Source: Microbacteriaceae bacterium (lineage in GTDB: Bacteria; Actinomycetota; Actinomycetes; Actinomycetales; Microbacteriaceae). From it: DNA of 64,000 nucleotides. Under the pieces are notes generated by a model. The model saw only the letters and a list, made by a program, of their open reading frames with translations. It did no database searches and was not told where the DNA came from. The position numbers were made by a program, and so were the translations under genes. The number at the start of each line of letters is the position of its first letter. The stretch's first letter is position 1. The DNA lies in the NCBI GenBank assembly GCA_019638805.1, contig JAHBTA010000004.1:397928-461927 (forward strand), read 5' to 3'. Positions 61,706 through 64,000 of the stretch are shown in pieces.

Positions 61706-62960
61706 CCTGAAGCGCTGCCAAGATCGTCTTATTGTGCTCGGCCGGGGTCGGGATGTCTTCTCCCTCGAGCGAACGGTCGAGTACTTGGATGATCCCGGTG
61801 ATCACCATTCGCCAGGCGCTGACACTCGCAAACTCGGGATGCTCATGGATCAGGCCGACCACGTGCTCATGCAGAGGAGCTTCGCCGATCAACTCATCGC
61901 TTTCGTCCGGGTACGCGAGCGTGTAAATCTCTCGGATGTTCGATGCGGCCTCAAGATAGTGCTCGTCGGAAGTTTCCAGGTAGTCAAGGTTCCAGATCTT
62001 GTCGAGTGTGGCTGGAGGCTTGCTCGCAAGCTTCCCGACTCTGGCCGCAAGAGCACCGTACTGCCCGATTCCCGTGCGTGGGTCGTTGAAGAAGTCCGGT
62101 ACTGCTGCATAGATCAGGAACAGTCCTTCCGTCTCGCCGACTTCATTGATGAGGTGGAGGAGGTTGTTGTGCGCCTGCTTCAAACTCGCCTTGCGCATCG
62201 TCGAGTGCGTCATCTCCGACTCGTCGAGGAGGATCAGTAGCCCGGCGAACCCAAGCCACTTCACGAAATGCCCGAGCGAACTAAGAATGATGCGCGCGTT
62301 CTCCTTGGTCACCATCTTCTGGACCCCGAACTCGCGGCGCAGCGCGGTCGCCTGGCCCTCGCCCTCGAACCACTGAAGGAGCGTGCCTCGCTGGTCTGCC
62401 AGCGCACTGAGTTCAGTCTCCTCGGCGGTGAACGTCTTCCAATACGCGGTGACAACGCGCCGGACGTCGATGTCGATGTCTTCGCGCTGCATCACCTCAT
62501 CGGCAAGCGACTCAGCGGCAGCGGCGCGGGAGTCCGACTCTCCCGAGCGCCGATCGAGAGCCTCACGCAGAACCTCGCCAAAGGGAAGTGCCTCCGAGAG
62601 GTTGCCGTTGCGGTACATCGCGGGGGAGGTGATGTTCCGGACGATCTCGTAGAGGACTCGCTCAAACTTGTTGAACGGTGTCTGGTCGGCCGTCAGCTCG
62701 ACGGTCGACACAAGGAGATCGGCGTCGAAAGCGTGCTCGCGCAACAGCCTGAAGAAGTGAGTCTTTCCAGCTCCCCAAGAGCCGTTGACGAAACGGATCT
62801 TCCCGCTCACAACGCCTCGGTCGAGGTGCCGCCGGCGGACCTTCTCAAGGAAATCGGTTCCGGCGGCATATGCCGACACGCCCTTCCGAGGCGGTACACC
62901 ATTGCGGAGGCTCTCGATGATGTCCTCAGCTGTTTGCTTGTCCATTCCTGCGACCGACAT
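61698..62960 (-). CDS. BREX-type P-loop ATPase (DUF2791-like), first copy
   Basis: A 420-residue ATPase, a distant paralogue of the next gene. The opening DKQTAEDIIESLRNGVPPRKGVSAYAAGTDFLEKV matches the family start. Walker A is NGSWGAGKTHFF near residue 62, and Walker B AGLLILLDESEMT near 245, with YAAVPDFFNDPRTGIGQYGAL as the sensor region. Between them lies a longer helical insertion (about 125-200) absent from the partner. The two ATPases could form a hetero-oligomer. It follows the coiled-coil gene by 9 bases. The codon use is less GC-rich than that of the housekeeping genes. Confidence 0.8.
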   Translation of the reverse strand: MSVAGMDKQTAEDIIESLRNGVPPRKGVSAYAAGTDFLEKVRRRHLDRGVVSGKIRFVNGSWGAGKTHFFRLLREHAFDADLLVSTVELTADQTPFNKFERVLYEIVRNITSPAMYRNGNLSEALPFGEVLREALDRRSGESDSRAAAAESLADEVMQREDIDIDVRRVVTAYWKTFTAEETELSALADQRGTLLQWFEGEGQATALRREFGVQKMVTKENARIILSSLGHFVKWLGFAGLLILLDESEMTHSTMRKASLKQAHNNLLHLINEVGETEGLFLIYAAVPDFFNDPRTGIGQYGALAARVGKLASKPPATLDKIWNLDYLETSDEHYLEAASNIREIYTLAYPDESDELIGEAPLHEHVVGLIHEHPEFASVSAWRMVITGIIQVLDRSLEGEDIPTPAEHNKTILAALQDD

Positions 62961-62969
62961 TAGTGAGCG

Positions 62970-63917
62970 TCACTCCACTCTGATGTACCCGTAATAGCCG
63001 CGATCTTCAAGTCCCCAGAGGAGCACGCCCGCACTAGCGTCCCGCGTGTGGTCCAGCCGAATGCGGGAACCTAGTCCGCTGGTTCTCACCAGCTTCGCCA
63101 AGTCCACGACGAACTCGTCGATTGCAAAACTTTTGTCGTCACCGAGTACGTCGATGACCGACTTCAGCGGCACGCTTCCCTCTGTTCCACTGGAGTCGCT
63201 CGCCTTTGCGGCGATGGAGCATGCCACTTCAAGGCGTGCCGCGAATGCCTGCGGGTCGAACGGGCGCTCCGCGAGTCGCGCGACCACCGCCGTCAAGTAC
63301 GGAATGACTACGGAGATGTCGATGCCAAGCGACGCCCTTCGCCCCCCGGGCGTTGTCACCCGAGCCTCCAGGCGAGACTTGTCGAAGTCGACTTGGACCA
63401 GGCGCTCATTGAGCGTGTACTTCGGGTGACGAGACGACGCATCGAGGGCGAGCCCGGCATCCCTAGCCGCCTGTGGGAACGAACGGACAAGCTCCTGGAA
63501 GTTGTCCTCCACCTGGGCGGTGAGCGCGCGTTCGAGCCCGCGGACTTGCTCGCCAGCCTGGTTCTCCCGAATTGCGATCTTCGCGACAACCTTCGAACCG
63601 GACCGGAGCACTCGGAGGGCCTCTGAAACCTGGCCCTCGCTCTGCGCGGTTGTGACTTTCGAGAGGAATTGCTCGATTGCCTGAGACTCGCGAAGGTGAC
63701 CTTGGAGATCCTTGACCTGCCTCTGCGCCTCATCGAGCTGCCGTTGGGTCGTCTGCACGCCGAGCTGGCTGCGGCGGAGAAGCGCGTGCACCGACCGAAC
63801 CGCTGCGGCAAGCTCGGGCGTCGCGGCCCCGGCGCCGTTCTCCAAGACATCTTCGTCCGAGGCGGGCAATGCGTTCCTCCCCGCGGGTGTCGGGCGCACT
63901 CGGTGCACATGGTCCAT
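62970..63917 (-). CDS. Coiled-coil protein of the helicase/ATPase operon, start uncertain
   Basis: A 315-residue reading frame beginning with ATG 63917. Residues 38-90 form a coiled coil (LLRRSQLGVQTTQRQLDEAQRQVKDLQGHLRESQAIEQFL). A helical section (110-160, IRENQAGEQVRGLERALTAQVEDNFQELVRSFPQAARDAGLAL) follows, then an alpha/beta domain (165-310, KSRLEARVTTPGGRRASLGIDISVVIPYLTAVVARLAE and SAGVLLWGLEDRGYYGYIRVE). No family is recognised. The true start may be further downstream, because residues 1-35 resemble non-coding translation. It is 9 bases before the first ATPase gene and is the most upstream member visible. Confidence 0.65.
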   Translation of the reverse strand: MDHVHRVRPTPAGRNALPASDEDVLENGAGAATPELAAAVRSVHALLRRSQLGVQTTQRQLDEAQRQVKDLQGHLRESQAIEQFLSKVTTAQSEGQVSEALRVLRSGSKVVAKIAIRENQAGEQVRGLERALTAQVEDNFQELVRSFPQAARDAGLALDASSRHPKYTLNERLVQVDFDKSRLEARVTTPGGRRASLGIDISVVIPYLTAVVARLAERPFDPQAFAARLEVACSIAAKASDSSGTEGSVPLKSVIDVLGDDKSFAIDEFVVDLAKLVRTSGLGSRIRLDHTRDASAGVLLWGLEDRGYYGYIRVE

Positions 63918-64000
63918 GCCAGCTCCGCATCCAGTTCGCGGGCACGGTAGGTGGCGGTGAAGCCGCTGTCTCCGATCTTCTCATAGGCTCCGCCCGACGG
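63918..64000 (-). other. Right-edge sequence, probable end of an upstream gene
   Basis: On the minus strand the frame offset from the coiled-coil gene reads SGGAYEKIGDSGFTATYRARELDAELAWTMCTECARHP before continuing into the next gene in the wrong frame. It looks like natural protein, including the spaced cysteines. Either an upstream gene overlaps the coiled-coil gene, or one gene has a frameshift. The window ends before this can be settled. Confidence 0.35.

Overview
The window is high-GC (roughly 70% by eye) actinobacterial chromosome, most like the Microbacteriaceae. The evidence is the block fhaA-fhaB-pstP-rodA-pbpA-pknA-pknB-trpG/sortase-crgA-rhomboid-ppiA, which in Actinobacteria lies close to dnaA and oriC; an actinobacterial NucS mismatch endonuclease; a class E sortase with an LAXTG substrate; Holin-X and DUF3618 membrane proteins; and many start codons 6-8 nt behind a TANNNT -10 box, the layout of leaderless mRNAs. 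No rRNA or CRISPR array was seen. One tRNA gene, Leu(CAG), is present.

Layout. 0-5.4 kb: end of a phytoene-desaturase-like oxidoreductase, two small related proteins, an AlkA-type glycosylase, pfkA and an acrylyl-CoA-reductase-like gene. 5.3-7.3 kb: a two-gene, lower-GC cassette (HTH protein plus AbiEii-like nucleotidyltransferase) inserted in the 3' end of that reductase gene and flanked by a 68-bp direct repeat. 7.3-16.1 kb: a 2599-residue secreted RHS/YD-repeat polymorphic toxin and its coupled downstream gene, a candidate immunity gene. 16-19 kb: small membrane and envelope proteins and a HemD-like protein. 19-22.4 kb: an LAYTG-anchored surface protein and a class A beta-lactamase-like protein. 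22-30 kb: M13 peptidase, MATE exporter, LacI/MFS divergent pair, nucS and a HAD phosphatase. 30.4-34.6 kb: a gntR-prpD-prpB-prpC methylcitrate-cycle operon. 34.7-40 kb: rhodanese, MFS, molybdopterin oxidoreductase, LysE and BASS transporters, tRNA-Leu. 40.2-53.3 kb: the Ser/Thr kinase, cell-wall and division cluster. 53.4-57.6 kb: a lipoprotein, a GntR regulator divergent from a proteobacterial-type ferrochelatase, and a RelBE-type module. 57.6-64 kb: a degraded stretch, then a lower-GC minus-strand operon of an Lhr-like helicase, two BREX-type (DUF2791-like) ATPases and a coiled-coil protein, which runs toward the right edge.

How the genes work together. The kinase cluster links phospho-signalling (PknA, PknB, PstP, FHA proteins) to septal and polar peptidoglycan synthesis (RodA, PbpA, CrgA). 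The sortase at 50 kb probably anchors the LAYTG protein at 20 kb. Three accessory loci look defensive or antagonistic: the reductase-gene cassette, the RHS toxin/immunity pair, and the helicase/ATPase operon. The helicase/ATPase operon is the best candidate for an undescribed system.
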